Source: Clavelina lepadiformis (lineage: Eukaryota > Chordata > Ascidiacea > Aplousobranchia > Clavelinidae). From it: a stretch of DNA of 64,000 nt. Position numbers and translations under genes: made by a program. Shown here in pieces: positions 24,226 to 36,901 of the stretch. Position 1 is the first letter of the stretch, and each line of letters opens with the position of its first letter. The notes below the pieces were generated by a model, which made no database searches, was not told the origin of the DNA, and was given only the letters and a program-made list of their open reading frames with translations. Location of the stretch: positions 9,796,001-9,860,000 of the forward strand of contig NC_135240.1 of assembly GCF_947623445.1 (NCBI RefSeq). The letters are read 5' to 3'.

Positions 24226-27080
24226 TACTGTACAAACTAACAACCACCCATTAATAAGCACTATAATTTTCTCAATGTATACACAACTATGATGTAACCA
24301 GCATTATATAGCTGCCAAAGCCCAGCTGTAATACCTCCGTTTTAGCTTTTGATTAACATTTTTATAGGGTTAATTAAGTTAGATAACTGGCAACAAAATA
24401 CACAAAACATAGTACTTTATACATAACATAATCATGATAAGCAGCAGCAAACAAAATTGGTTTGAACATCAGAACCACAAGAGTTACCGAAATACAAGTA
24501 AATTAACTCTACATCACTGGTTGTAACGCTGCTTGCTAGTATATGCATCACTTTTCAACTGTTGAGTTGCTACTGAATGTGATTTACAGATGGAAGTTTT
24601 ATATAAGCATCATTCTTCAGACCTAAAATTTACTTAAAATAACAAAAAGTGTCTTTTAGATATTATTTTTGTCATGACTGTTTGCAAATTGAAAAAATGC
24701 TTCCAACAAGATAAAAAAATAACGGTATATTATTACAATACTATTAATTGATTATCTGGTTAATAAATTTTAAACTACAAAGTTTGATCGAGTGCAAACA
24801 CTATGTTCATAACATTGTACTCTTTTTTTGAACATGTAATGGATGATATTAATACATATTACATAGGCCATCATGTCAAGTGGAGTGGTGTAAAAAGTTA
24901 CAAATGTTGATAACAAAACAATTTATGTAATTTACAGACAATTTAAATGCCAGTAACACTTATATCCATTCGAAATTATGTGATGAATCGATCAAGTTTA
25001 ACAACAGTTAAGTTGTTACAAGAATTCAAAAACATGCATAGGCCATGCAAGGGCAGTAGCAAAGTCAACAGGTATTTATTAGTGTGTGGTTTAGTTTTCG
25101 TCATTACTTGTGAAAAGCGAAAATTAAAATGCTAACAATTATAACGCGGTGACGTTATCAACCGCAATCAAAAATACAAAAAGCAGCAAAACCGAAATGT
25201 ATAAATTACAAAACGTGTAATACTAATAAACCAAATAAAGGAAACCACGTGGATTTCTTTCGCAGTTCACACCCCTTTTTTCGTAAAGTGATAACAATCC
25301 ACGCGAGAGATGTCATTTGGTACAAACTACAAATCAAGTTAGCATAAAGCAAGGCGAAGAATTTTGTCCATCGTAAAGCCATGGAAACAACCGATTAACT
25401 TGAGATATTACAACGAACGCAACACTAACTCAATTATTTAAGGAGACAAGCTTAAAACTTGCGTGTTTGCAATAAGTTGTTCATCAATAACAACTTATAA
25501 TTTCAACACAAGGATGATACGTTTGTAATTTATTCACATTTCATCAGCGAAAGTAATATGCACATTTAAAGAACTAAGCACTTTCTAAACTTTTGCAAAG
25601 TACCGTCTCATAACCCAACATCGATAGAGAATATTGCAACAATTAAATGTATCAGCCAATCATACATCAAGTTGACAAAATGATGAACTTTATTTCAAAC
25701 CTGTGGCTGGATAGGGTGTTGCAATAACCAAAATCGTTACTGATACCTACATTAAATCAAGCAAAAGGTATTTCATTTGTGCTCATTATGTCTGTACACT
25801 GTTTTGGAACACGCATTTCTGGTTACTCAAACATGTTTCTGAAATCGTTACTGTTGATTACAATTGTAGTTAGTTTGGTTTAAATTTGTAATGCAGTTTG
25901 CTGGTTTTCAATTAGCCAATGTGATGGTATATTTTGGTTTGCTTCTTATGAAATATTGTGAGGTAAGAGTGACCAAAAGTAAAACACGCAGACTCTTTAT
26001 TTGATGAGTGGAGCGGTAAATTCTTTCAAAGCTGTGATAACGTGATTAATAGGCTATGTTAACAAATGCAAAGGTGAACTTGATTAGTGCGTTAAATATA
26101 TCGAAACTTAATTTTAGCTAAATTCTACAAAGCGATAGTATGCAATTTTTTGTCGTGTGTACCGTATGTTAAGCTGTTTGGAGTTTCGTGACATTGTTCT
26201 GTTTATTGCTTGTAAACACACAAAAGTGTGTTGTTTTGGTAGAGTCTTGATTACAATTTATTTATTCGTTACTGTCACTAAGCGGTGTAATTCCATCGAA
26301 TTAACAAACACCAAACCACAGTGTTGTATCAGGGTTGTCAATCGTCTGATTGTAAGCTTTTCAAAATTTGAGATTACGATTTATTTTAAAAGCTGCGCTT
26401 TGAGCTTTAACATGCTACTTTTGGTTACGTCATTTTGTGGACCGTTTTAGTATGTATCACTATGCTTTTTGTTTTGTCCTTAATTTGTCCATGCACATAC
26501 CTTTGTATTTACTTTTAAAAAGTTTTTGTTTTTAAAATTGCCTTTTTTCGATAACTTGATGCAACAGTTTTTGTATGGTTTAATTTTTTATCAAAAAATC
26601 ATTTTCTGCATTTGAAAAAAACTAACTTTTGTGTTTTAAGAAAATAACAAGAACAATTTTTGCGTTATTTATTTTTCAAGCAAATTAAATCTCGATTTTG
26701 ACATTAATAACTCTGGCAACTCTGTGTTGCCTTTGCTAGGCTAACGTTATTGATTTATTGCCGTGAAGAGACTGCTGAGTTTTGTATTGTCCTGGTAGGC
26801 TATTTTTTGTTTCTTTTCGGAGGTTTTATATAGGCCTACGGTGCTCTGAATTTTTGCTGAAGGAGTATTTGGAATTCAATCCGTGAAAGCAGTGAACTTA
26901 TTGCTAGTATTCCTTGCTGGTGCCGGGCCTATACAGACTAAGAAATCTGTTTCCGCTGAAGCAAAGGATTTCATGTTTATACACTTGTGCTGCTTTTTAT
27001 AAACTCCACATGAACTATAGGCCTGTACATTGTAGCTTATTATAATAAAATAGTAGTTTACTTTTGTCTTGGCTGGTAGC
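24226..27080. other. Intergenic stretch upstream of ZNF706
   Basis: No coding exon could be supported; the open frame 26157-26450 has no recognisable domain. The transcription start and 5' untranslated region of ZNF706 presumably lie in the last few hundred bases, but no TATA box or other element can be called. Confidence 0.45.
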
Positions 27081-28803
27081 ATGGCTCGTGGTCACCAGAA
27101 AATACAATCTCAAAAGAAAAACCAAGAAAAGCAATCCAAACAGAAAAAGACTACTGATCACAAATCCGCTGCTAAAAAAGCATTGATTCACACATGCCCT
27201 GTGTGCAGGGTAAGTTTATGCATTTTTTAGGTTGGTATCTGGCTTTATTATAATATTGGGTTATACAAATACGGTTATATAATAAATAGGCATATACCTG
27301 CGATATGATACCAGTTAATTATAATATATTCAACTATAGCCTTATGTTTTGTAACACTGTAGCAGGCCTATATGCTCGTACATTCAAGGTCAGCAGAGAT
27401 TTTGATACATATTAATATCAGCAAGCTCTTTTGCTACAAAATTTCTCGCTCCTTTCTTTTTGTTTTTCTTTCTCCGTATGTGTTGTGTAATTTTTTTGCT
27501 TTATCTTCACTGATGGTTGACGAAACTCATATATATGTGATACCTTTGTACATCAAATTGATTTTAAGGTAAATCATTGGACGTATGCTAAGATTATGTT
27601 ATAACTTGCTGCAGAATTTTGTAAGAAATCAAACACTTAGGCCTATAGAAACATGGCTGATGCTAATAAAGTAGATGTTAGTAGTTAGTACAAAGTAGTA
27701 ATAGTAGTAGTTAGTAGTACAAAACAAGGCGATCAAAAACAAGTTTAAGACCAGCAGTGTTTACTTTTTTTACAAGATTACAGCGTGACAAATTTAAATG
27801 TCTGGTCTAAATAACATTACCAGTCCACATTTACTTTTATACTGCCATATCAGGAGCGAGTATTGAGGAATTATTGCATCATAATTTCTCCTTCCTACTT
27901 AGGCTTTTAAGTCAGAGTGCAAAACTAAAAGAGACCCACAAAATCTTGGAATAATTGTATTGTTTTACAGTATTAATGCACCTCGTATAGCGTTAGAGCA
28001 TTCTGCTGTAAACCATTAAAATAAATATCACTATGTATTGAAATCACTGGTAAGTGGCAACCATGTTCTGAAAACACTATAATAGTAAGTCAAAATTATC
28101 GGAATGCAGGTTGTTCTGAAAATTTATGGAACCTTTCTAGTTGCAATTGTATTTAACTTTACGAGCTCGATACCCACTATTTTTGGGTCTAGTGTAGAAG
28201 AACAGACTGAAACAACATCACAATTTTAGTAGCTGTTTTGGTGCACTTTTTGACCTATATGTGTTATATCAGCATACCCACTTCTTCTAACTTAAGTTAC
28301 TACTCTTTTAGTCTGCTTATCATTGCAATGTATTGGCAACTTTTATTTTATCAGCAAAAGCCGCTGTTTACATTGCTAATCCTAACATTGTTTTTGCTTA
28401 AATCCACTTGTCATTGCAATTTTTTGACAGCTTCCATTTTATCAGCAAAAGTTGCAGTTTACAGCAATTGTTTTTGCTTGGCTGTTAATTCAATCTGAAA
28501 GTTTTTGGGTTAACAGTTGTATGTATATGAATGCTAAACATTTATTTTGCATTAAATTAGCATTTATATAAATACTTGTCAATTTTGAATTAATCTTTGT
28601 ATTGTCCACTTGTTTTGACTTGATAGCACTTGAGTTATAGTTACCACTTGAGCCATTTTTTATCATTTAAATTTCATTAAAATATCTTCAAATTATTATG
28701 TATTTTGTAGTCACAGATGCCTGACCTCAAAACATTTAAACAGCATTTTGAGAGCAAGCACCCAAAAGCATCTATGCCTGAAGAACTTAAGGAAGTTCCA
28801 TGA
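27081..28803 (+). CDS. ZNF706: Zinc finger protein 706 (two exons)
   Basis: Exon 1 is 27081-27209 (donor gtaagt) and exon 2 is 28711-28803 (acceptor ttttgtag), joined in phase 0 to a 73-residue protein; human ZNF706 is 76. The N-terminal half is a Lys/Gln-rich basic region starting MARGHQKIQSQKK. The C-terminal half carries one C2H2 zinc finger: CPVC at residues 40-43, split by the intron immediately after the Arg that follows, then FKQHFESKHP. The TGA follows KEVP. ZNF706 is a small nuclear protein described as a repressor linked to stem-cell state in vertebrates; that role is family knowledge only. Intron 1 (about 1.5 kb) holds a GTA-rich tract at 27672-27722 and a direct repeat near 28320-28360 and 28414-28450. 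There is no competing gene on either strand. Confidence 0.95.
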
Positions 28804-30087
28804 GATTGCGCTGTTAATTTTTGTAGATATTGCTTTATTGTACTACATCTTGATTTCATGCTGGGTGTTATGAATGTGTTCTATCCTTGCAGTTACTAAC
28901 TTTGAACGTCATAAATAAGATTGCATGCATGCTAAGTTGTGTCCTTTTTAGCCACTAGTAATAAGAAATATTGGAAAAACCCGTATAGAGAATTATTTTA
29001 GATTCATTCATTTTGATAATGTAAAAATATTCTTAAAGGCAGTGTATTACATAGCAGAAAAACCAATTTGTACTTTTCAATTTTTTGGGGTGTTTGTGGA
29101 TTATTATGTTTTCATTTTTGCAGTTCTTTGAAATTGTTTCATTTCACAGTATGTGTTTCAGTACTGTAGGAGTCGTTCATAATCCTTTCTGGATGTTCAT
29201 GAACTGAGCTTTAATCTATATAGTTAATAGTGTTAACCGCTTTCTTAGTAAAACTTGGATTATACTATGATGATATACAACTTTTGGTGTCTTCTTCACT
29301 TCTCTGACAATTGTATGTGCTGTGTCAGTTTTACTGAAAAAAATGAGACTATAAACTGAACTCGTGTCCTGAAATTATGTCATAGGAAAGTTATGCCAGT
29401 CTGCATATCAATCTAGATCCAACACTCTCAAATATATCACAAGAAGTCCTTCAAATAAATTGTGAACCGAAAACTTACTTACAACAATAGGGAATAGAAA
29501 GATATTTGTATACTAATTTACTGCAATCAATTTTCTTAAAATCGCAGCTAAACAAACTGTTAGGCCCTAGGAGGTAAAAATACAATCAATGGGGAATAAA
29601 TTGGGATATTTCAGGCCAAGCAATTTGGATGTTAATAAGTGGTTGGTTGTATTAACATTCCTTTGGAATATATTTTGACTGTAATACAGAGAAAAAAATC
29701 TTAATTGAAAGAATGGCAAGCAGCATAAACACATGTCAGACAGAGAAGAAGCCTAAATACGAACAAAAAGACAACAAAACTATACCACTTCACAGCGATA
29801 AATAGTACATTTAAGGATTTCACTGAGGTCGTGTGTCTGTATCCACACAAACAGTAGAAGTGCGTTACTGTGTATTGCAATTAGCATTTATAAACCAGTG
29901 TGTATTTAACAAATACTGCTATTGTAAACTACCAAAGTGGTAGAAATTTTGCTAAACTTGCTTCTGCACTAAATATTAAGGTAGTAATACTAGGAATTTG
30001 TACTTCACAATGTAACTTTGTAAATCATAAAGTTGTATCATTTTCGTTCATTCATTGGCCTTGATTAGATTGCCACTAGCAAGCCAA
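28804..30087. other. Intergenic region between convergent ZNF706 and SLC22 genes
   Basis: It contains the 3' untranslated parts of two convergent genes. No canonical AATAAA could be placed with confidence and no other feature was seen. Confidence 0.45.
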
Positions 30088-33000
30088 TCATGCAGCATGT
30101 GATGGATCAACATCATAGCACTGAAAACAGAACACAAGATCATGTAGAAAGCCATTTGGCTTTGATCATATAAAACTTCACCACATACATCATGAATAAG
30201 AAAGTTTAGCCAGTTGTAACTACTTTATGACAGCATGACGAGCAATCTTACATTAATGGAATCATTTTCTTCATCTACGGTTGCATAAGTGGGGTTTGAA
30301 CCGACAACTTCTTCAATAGTCTGAGGGATTGGCTTCCCAAGGGTCCTTGGAAGCTTCAAGGTTACCAGAAAACTCAATAATGTTAACACTCCGAAGACAG
30401 TAAACAGATATTTGGCAGACTGAATAAAATAAGTGAGCATGAATTTTGTTGTACCATAAACATATCAGTATTTGTCAATGTTTATTGGGAACTCCATACC
30501 ATGAAATATTATTCACTAAGCTTCACAATTGTTGAAATGAGGGACAGGTCCAAAAACAAGATGGCATTAAATCAAAGAATAGTTTTCAGGAAAAACACCA
30601 AAAAACATTTTAATAATGTAGTGGCTATGCAGTTAATGCCAAAAATGTATGCTAGATTTGCTGCAATTACGACAGAGGTGGTGGAAAATTTTACATATAA
30701 TATAAAAGCATACATGATGATTGTGGTTTGAATACGATATGGTAGTGTTGGTAGGCTTCATGACACAATTTGGCTGGAGTAATTTATTGCCAATTAGTTC
30801 CAGGTAATGCCACTACATTACCACCATTCATATCACTACTGGCATTGAACTCGCATTTTCGTGATACATTTGTAAACAAATGTTCAATCACGAACTACAA
30901 TTTAAAAATTTTTCCGGTACAGTCTCTGACAGCTCTTTTTGATTTAAGGTCAACTTGTTTTTGGACTTGCCCCTCACCTCAAGTGTATGTTGAACAGGCA
31001 AATTACCAGCAATGAAACAAATGGTGATACAATAGCTCCAACTCTAGCAAAAGTGGAGGATGTGCCAATTGCAACAGATCTCAAAGGAGTTGGAAATATC
31101 TCAGCTGAATAGATATAGATCATTGCAAATGAAGCAGCAATTGCAAGTTTTGCAGCAAGACCAAGTACCAACTTTGCAACTGCAATATCTATAAGTTAAA
31201 TGGTATTTTTTTAAATAAATAAAAATTAACTAACTTAGGAGATGACCAAAGAATCCTGTACTTGAATCAAGCTACATCACACGTCACACATTTTACGCAG
31301 TAAGAATAAAATTTACAAAAAAACTTTGTATCAGTACATGCAAGACATGACACAAAGGGTGTTGCTAAATCAATGATCTTTGTAACCGTATTACATAAGG
31401 CATGCTTACGCATCAAAAAGATGGCGACGATGCATGTTATGCCACAAAACAAAGAAAAAAACATGAGTAAGCGTTTCCTTCCAATCCTGTAATAAAAGTA
31501 GTAAGCATTACACTGGACAACAGCAAAATTATTCCTCAAATAAAAATAAACTGCCTAGACTAACTTTGGGACGCTGATTCCAAATCTGAAATCAGAATTG
31601 GTCTATCACGTCAGGTTTTCAAGATATGAAAATTCACGAAATTCGGATTTTGCATTGATTGGCACTATATTATGAGGTTCTACAGTACAAGGTATTGTGC
31701 AATTTTCTTTCCCAGCGAATTGTTGGTCATATTATGTCACAATGCATGTTATGTAAGATTAATATTGACATTATTTTGTAAATGCAATGTTCTATCTTTT
31801 CACAATTAATGCATTCTTGAATGTTCTTGGCCATGACTATAGAGGGGGGGGGGGGGGGTAAAATCGAAGACTCTGTGTGTTTTTGCACTGATGTTGATTC
31901 ACTCATGTATGAGCTTGGCCACCAACACATTAGCACTGAGTGGAGACTGTTCATTGATTCTAGCAAAGCTAGTTTGAAAGCTGTCCTACTGCACAATGGG
32001 AATGAAAAGCCTTCTGTCCCTATTGCTCATGCTGTCGATTTGAAGGAGACGTACGAGTCTATGGAAACCATCCTACGGGTCATTAACTACCGGGCTTATA
32101 ACTGGAACATATGTGGAGACCTTAAAGTTGTGTCACTTTTGCTCGGATTGCAGTTGGGTTACACCAAGCATATGTGCTTTCTCTGTTTGTGGGACAGTCG
32201 AGACGATGCAAACCACTATGACACAACTGAATGGCCAATGAGAACGGACTACATTGTTGGAAGATATAATGTTAAGTGCCAACCCCTAATTGATCCGAGC
32301 AAAGTGTACTTGCCACCACTTCACATTAAACTGGGCCTGATCAAACAATTTGTGAAGGCAATGGATTTCAATGGAGATGGATTCCTGCATATAAAAGAAA
32401 AATTTGGTGCAATACTAAGTGATGCTAAACTGAGAGCTGGAATATTTGTTGGCCCCCAAATACGTGATTTGATCCGTGACCCAGTATTTCCATTCAAGCT
32501 TAATTCAATTGAATTAAAAGCCTGGAATGCATTTGTACAGATTGTACAAAATTTTCTTGGGAAGTACAGGGCAGAAAATTACTCGGAACTAGTGGACAAT
32601 TTGCTGGAATCATACCGCGAAATGGGCTGCAGAATGTCGGTTAAACTGCATTTTCTTCATTCACACTTGGAATTTTTCCCGCCAAACCTGGGTGATGTGA
32701 GCGACGAGCATGGGGAAAGATTTCACCAAGACATCTCTGTGATAGAATCGCGGTATAGAGGTCGATTTAACCCAAACATGATGGGGGACTACTGCTGGTT
32801 TCTTCAGCGTGAAACTGACACTGAACATACTCGAAAGAGCAAGTGTATAAAGCACTTTTGAGGGAATATAATGTTATTTTTGTCTGATTTAATTATCCTG
32901 GGTTGTGTTAAATTGTGCAGTATGATAATGCTGTTATTTTCAATAGAAACTACTGGGTTGATTACATGTAATGTTTTGTTCCGCTCAGCCAAAATTAGCC

Positions 33001-36000
33001 AAAATCACAGTTATGGGTTGTCGTGAGCATATATCATATCTCAAAAACGTGACGTGTTAGAAAAAATCTAAGACCAGATTTGGATTCAGCATTGCAAAAT
33101 TAGTCTAGGTAAACTTGAAATGAGCGAGGAATAAAAAATAAGTTGTAAATTGTTGTCCAGTGTTATATGTAGAATATTTTTAGAGCAGGATTAAGTTGTG
33201 TACTATTTTATTGTTACTATTATTCTATTTCATCTCAGCTTGCCATCTTTACCATTTAACTTCCATCAGATATATGCACACAAGAACGGCTGGGATTTCT
33301 ATAACACCAGAAAGAACAAGTCCAATGTACAGGTTGTTACTAAGCATGCTGGCATCAAATGTAAGACCATAATACACAAATGCATTTGTAAACCTAAAAT
33401 AAAATTTTTAGTTAAAGTTCTAACCTCAACCTTATACAAATATCATGTAATACCAGCACTTTTCTGTGTGTTCTTATCTACAATATGTACTAAGAGATTT
33501 GAAGTCACAGCAATTTTAATGTCAAATCAATAAAGTTGCCAACACGGCAATCTTACCTTCATACTTGCTGAGCAATCAACTAAACTACAGTATCATTAAT
33601 CATTATGCTTTGGCAACAATGTAGCTGAATTATACTTACCAAATATACACCATGGCAAGCAGCCAAATACCAAGTGTTTTATGCCGAAGTAAATCAACAA
33701 TGGTATGGGTTTGAATATCAGAATAGTGTACTGGTGGACTCAGATGTATTACTAAAAGTACATTAACTTTTTATTCCATGAAGAACTCGCGATTGGGTAT
33801 ATAATGCAATTAAATAATATCATAATAATTTTATTTAATAAATGAAAACATAAAATACGAATATCCATTGCTTTTGGCCTTTTCACCCTAGCTCAGCAAA
33901 GCATTTTTAAGTTATGCTGAAAAAGACCTTGTTGATCTTTTCCATTCCTTCTTGCCAGTTTGCGCAGGATTTTTTCTGATTTCTCAAATTTTCCTGTAGA
34001 ATATAACCATCTTGGAGATTCTGGGACACTGTGTAAGTAAAAAACGACTTTACTTACCACGAAGTCCCATACTTTCATAACATAACTTAGCATCATATGC
34101 AGTTATGTAACTTTTAAAGCAAAACTTACAAAATACAAAGAAGAACAAGAACTACTCCTGTCAATCCACCCGTGACCATGCAAATGGTGCGCCAATTCAG
34201 CAAAGCATAACTGATGCCAGACAATAGACAGATTCCCATAGCAAAAAAGCAAGAATACACCATACCTGTTGAATCAACAATTTCACAGTAAAAGGAATTG
34301 GTTAAATAACCTAAAATTATGATACACGGGTCTGTGAAAGTCGTTTCCTTACCTATAATAGCCCACATTTTTTTTCCAAGAAGCTCTGTCATTAGAACAA
34401 AAAGTGCAACACCGCATCCACCGATAAACAAACCAACAAATACCCTAGCCACTGCAAATGTTTGCCAAGAAGAGGCAAATCCAGCACAAAATGCTGCAAT
34501 AGAAGTGAGAATCCCAGCTGAAACAAAAAATATTTATATACTGGTAGTTAATAATGACATATGAAGAAATCACAGCCCAAATCATATATGAGATATCTGT
34601 ACATGATAGTCAAAGGCTTACTTAACATTAGTATTGGTTTCCTCCCATATATATCAGATGCTTGGCCGAAAGCAAAGCATCCAACTAGGTAGCCCGCCAT
34701 ATACAAACTTTGAATCAAATCGGTTATCCACTTTTCTTCATATAAATTAAACTGAAACAAAATTTTCAACAATTAAAACGCAATGAATCAACATTACAAT
34801 GATATCTATACCGGTATACACTGTGTAATAACAATTTTACTGATCTTGATAGCTTAAAAATTGCATTGTTTGTCAAAAATGTTAAACGCATTTAACATTT
34901 TGTATCAGGGTAAAAAATACTTTTTGTAGTACAGACATTACACCCATACATACATCAGTCACTATTGTCGTCAAATTCATCTCAGACTCAATTGTTGTGT
35001 TAGGGGTGGCTCCAACAATGACCATCAAAACCATTTGCATTCCAGACACAACCTGAAATATTTTACAAGTGAAACGTTTATTAAACTAAAAAAGGTGTAT
35101 TGCCAACTATTAATAATATAATTAATCATTTGAAATAAATTCTTAACCGAAGAATTTAAAAAAGTGTTGAGTGATTACTGCCTATCATCTCTTCAACTGT
35201 TAATATGTAAGCTTGGCATCCAAAGATCGATAGATAACTTGGTTGCATCAATTGCTTACAAATTTTTCTTTTTCTGGTTTTTCAAACTTTTCCTTATCAA
35301 TTTAAATTTAGCTGAGTTTGGCCGTTTCAGGGATTTTTTTCAAGTAGTTGGTATGTTATGGCTTAGGTTAAAACATAACTGCCACAAAACTGTTTGTTTT
35401 GATTTGAAATTGCGTTACTGCCAATAAAAATCCTAATTTTGAAAAGTTGATCTTGGTGTTTTTAAAAATGGACACCTTCAATGGCAAAAAGTAGCTGGCA
35501 ACTTGCTTTTATGTTAGAATAAGCTTCAGCATACCAGTTATAGACACCTCATATTGTAGTTTCCCAATCACCAGACTGATATCATAGTCCGCATTAACTT
35601 CATGACTGTCAGCAGAAAAAAATGTTTATTGTGCTTTTTGTCCCTCTATTGCAAAGTATATTTCATAACAAATAAAGCTTTAATTCAATGGTTTCAAATC
35701 ATGCTATGGGAAAAGCAATAAAATGAAAGGGCCTGAAACCAGATACATTAATGATGTAGCCAGGTTTTCTTTAAATAATCACACTAAATTTAGTATGGTA
35801 TGTCGTTTAACCTCATGCTAAATTATGGCAACTTAATCAAAATTGAAGATGTGGACCATGTTAAACAGGGTAATTTTTCTACTAATTTTTTTGCTCGGTG
35901 CACAGGGAGCTTGACTCCAACACTTCCCACATGTTGAAAATTATCAAATGAAGAGAAAACATTAAGCTGTTGAATGATTCGTGAATAACATTGAATTCTT

Positions 36001-36634
36001 TGTGAGTAACATTGTTTCATTATTTACCTTTGTAAAAAACCTAAAATACACCATAGACATGCAAGATGCCAATTCTGATGTATTCAGGATGTGATGTGAT
36101 GTGTAACTGAATGTGGCAAGTTTATTTAATCAGAAAAGGAACAGTAACAAGCGTTGTTAATTTCTTACCCAAGGGCATTACGATCACAGTGAAACATCAC
36201 AAAACTCTGTTACTGTATACTATAGCAACACCATTGAGAATAGATTTCAAGTTACATATTGATGGTCCGATGTTCTACACTGCTAAGCCTATGTGCTACA
36301 TTCTAATGTTATGCTTATCGTAGTAATAAAGTAATTTCCTGACTAAGGGGTTTATTTAATCTGCACATTAAATAATTGTATAGCTTGGATATGCATAAAA
36401 CTGTAAGGCTGCAATTGTCTTTCCAATGCAAATTGAAAAAAAGTATAATTATGTTATTTCATTTAAATAAGCCTAGCCTCAGATATACATATTTACCAAT
36501 AACAATTAAGATCTAAGAATATCAGAACATATCCTATATGTTATACTTACATTTGCAAGAAAGAAAAATGATGTCAAAAAAATTTGATATCGGCCAAAGT
36601 TACCCACAAAATGGAAAGCTGTTTCGGCATCCAT
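30088..36634 (-). CDS. SLC22-family organic ion transporter (12 exons)
   Basis: Exons, minus strand: 36634-36551, 35052-34954, 34751-34622, 34517-34353, 34265-34130, 34028-33928, 33751-33640, 33393-33253, 31486-31410, 31188-31007, 30419-30252, 30120-30088. Phases agree throughout and give 475 residues. This is a major-facilitator carrier for organic cations, anions or carnitine at the plasma membrane. Diagnostic motifs: VGATPN after TM1; the loop 2-3 signature GQASDIYGRKP; RVFVGLFIGGCG (TM4); VPESPRWLYSTGKFEKSEKI after TM6; FVYYGLTF (TM7); EIPAVL (TM8); IGRKRLL (loop 8-9); YIYSAEIFPTPLRS with FARVGAIVSPF (TM11); and a C-terminal LPRTLGKPIPQTIEE. The TM1-TM2 extracellular loop is only about 20 residues, with two N-glycosylation sequons, where SLC22 proteins usually have about 100. 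The exon 6 donor is gtcttt, which is weak. Intron 8 contains a whole DNA transposon copy. Substrate cannot be predicted. Confidence 0.9.
31553..33110 (+). mobile_element. TIR DNA transposon of an unrecognised family, copy 1 (in SLC22 intron 8)
   Basis: The left end (31553-31610: cctagactaactttggga, cgctgattccaaatctg, ctatcacgtcagg) and the right end reverse-complemented (33110-33050: cctagactaattttgcaa, tgctgaatccaaatctg, ctaacacgtcacg) are extended imperfect inverted repeats. A TAAACT motif occurs just outside both ends and may be the target duplication. The element carries the 346-codon frame 31821-32861. The same end sequences bound copy 2 at 59129-61766. Without the element, intron 8 would be only about 0.2 kb. 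Confidence 0.8.
31821..32861 (+). CDS. Conserved transposon-encoded protein of unknown class (N-terminally truncated, otherwise open)
   Basis: The 346-codon frame has no stops. From about residue 26 it matches the C-terminal two thirds of the product at 59874-61515. Shared blocks are EWRLFIDSSK.SLK.VLLHNG, DLKETYE, GYTK...CFLC.WDSR (a CxxC knuckle), LPPLHIKLG, MSVKLHFLHSHLEFFPPNLG, and GDVSDEHGERFHQDI, followed by YCW and a basic tail. Asp in the first block, Asp in CGDLK or WDSR, and Glu/His in the GERFHQD block could be a metal-binding triad of an RNase H-like nuclease; that is speculation. Residues 9-13 are Gly encoded by a 15-G run (31844-31858), and the preceding N-terminus does not match copy 2. 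The true start is therefore lost and the annotated ATG is arbitrary. I do not recognise the family by name. Confidence 0.7.
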   Translation: MFLAMTIEGGGGGKIEDSVCFCTDVDSLMYELGHQHISTEWRLFIDSSKASLKAVLLHNGNEKPSVPIAHAVDLKETYESMETILRVINYRAYNWNICGDLKVVSLLLGLQLGYTKHMCFLCLWDSRDDANHYDTTEWPMRTDYIVGRYNVKCQPLIDPSKVYLPPLHIKLGLIKQFVKAMDFNGDGFLHIKEKFGAILSDAKLRAGIFVGPQIRDLIRDPVFPFKLNSIELKAWNAFVQIVQNFLGKYRAENYSELVDNLLESYREMGCRMSVKLHFLHSHLEFFPPNLGDVSDEHGERFHQDISVIESRYRGRFNPNMMGDYCWFLQRETDTEHTRKSKCIKHF

Positions 36635-36901
36635 TGTTGATAAAACCAAACCAAAAATTTAGCTTACGATATAGTCGGCTTGGGTCACAGATAAATCGTG
36701 GAGTTGTGCTTCAAATGAAGTTATGTCAAGCTACCTAACCAGTTGTGGAATAATTATTTTCAAATCCTTAAACTAAGTCAACCCAAGTTTTCCAATCAAC
36801 GTTCTGGCACTTGCCTAAATTTATGCCCTGAAATTGTAAACACAAAGTTTGCAAACACCACTTACTAGGTTTACGCTATAGATCATTTTCAAGTTACTCT
36901 A

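Noticed and set aside
31727..31996. Minus-strand frame overlapping the transposon gene, considered as an SLC22 exon
   Set aside because: It has no SLC22 similarity, and exons 8 and 9 join in phase without it (TG|G Trp codon completed).
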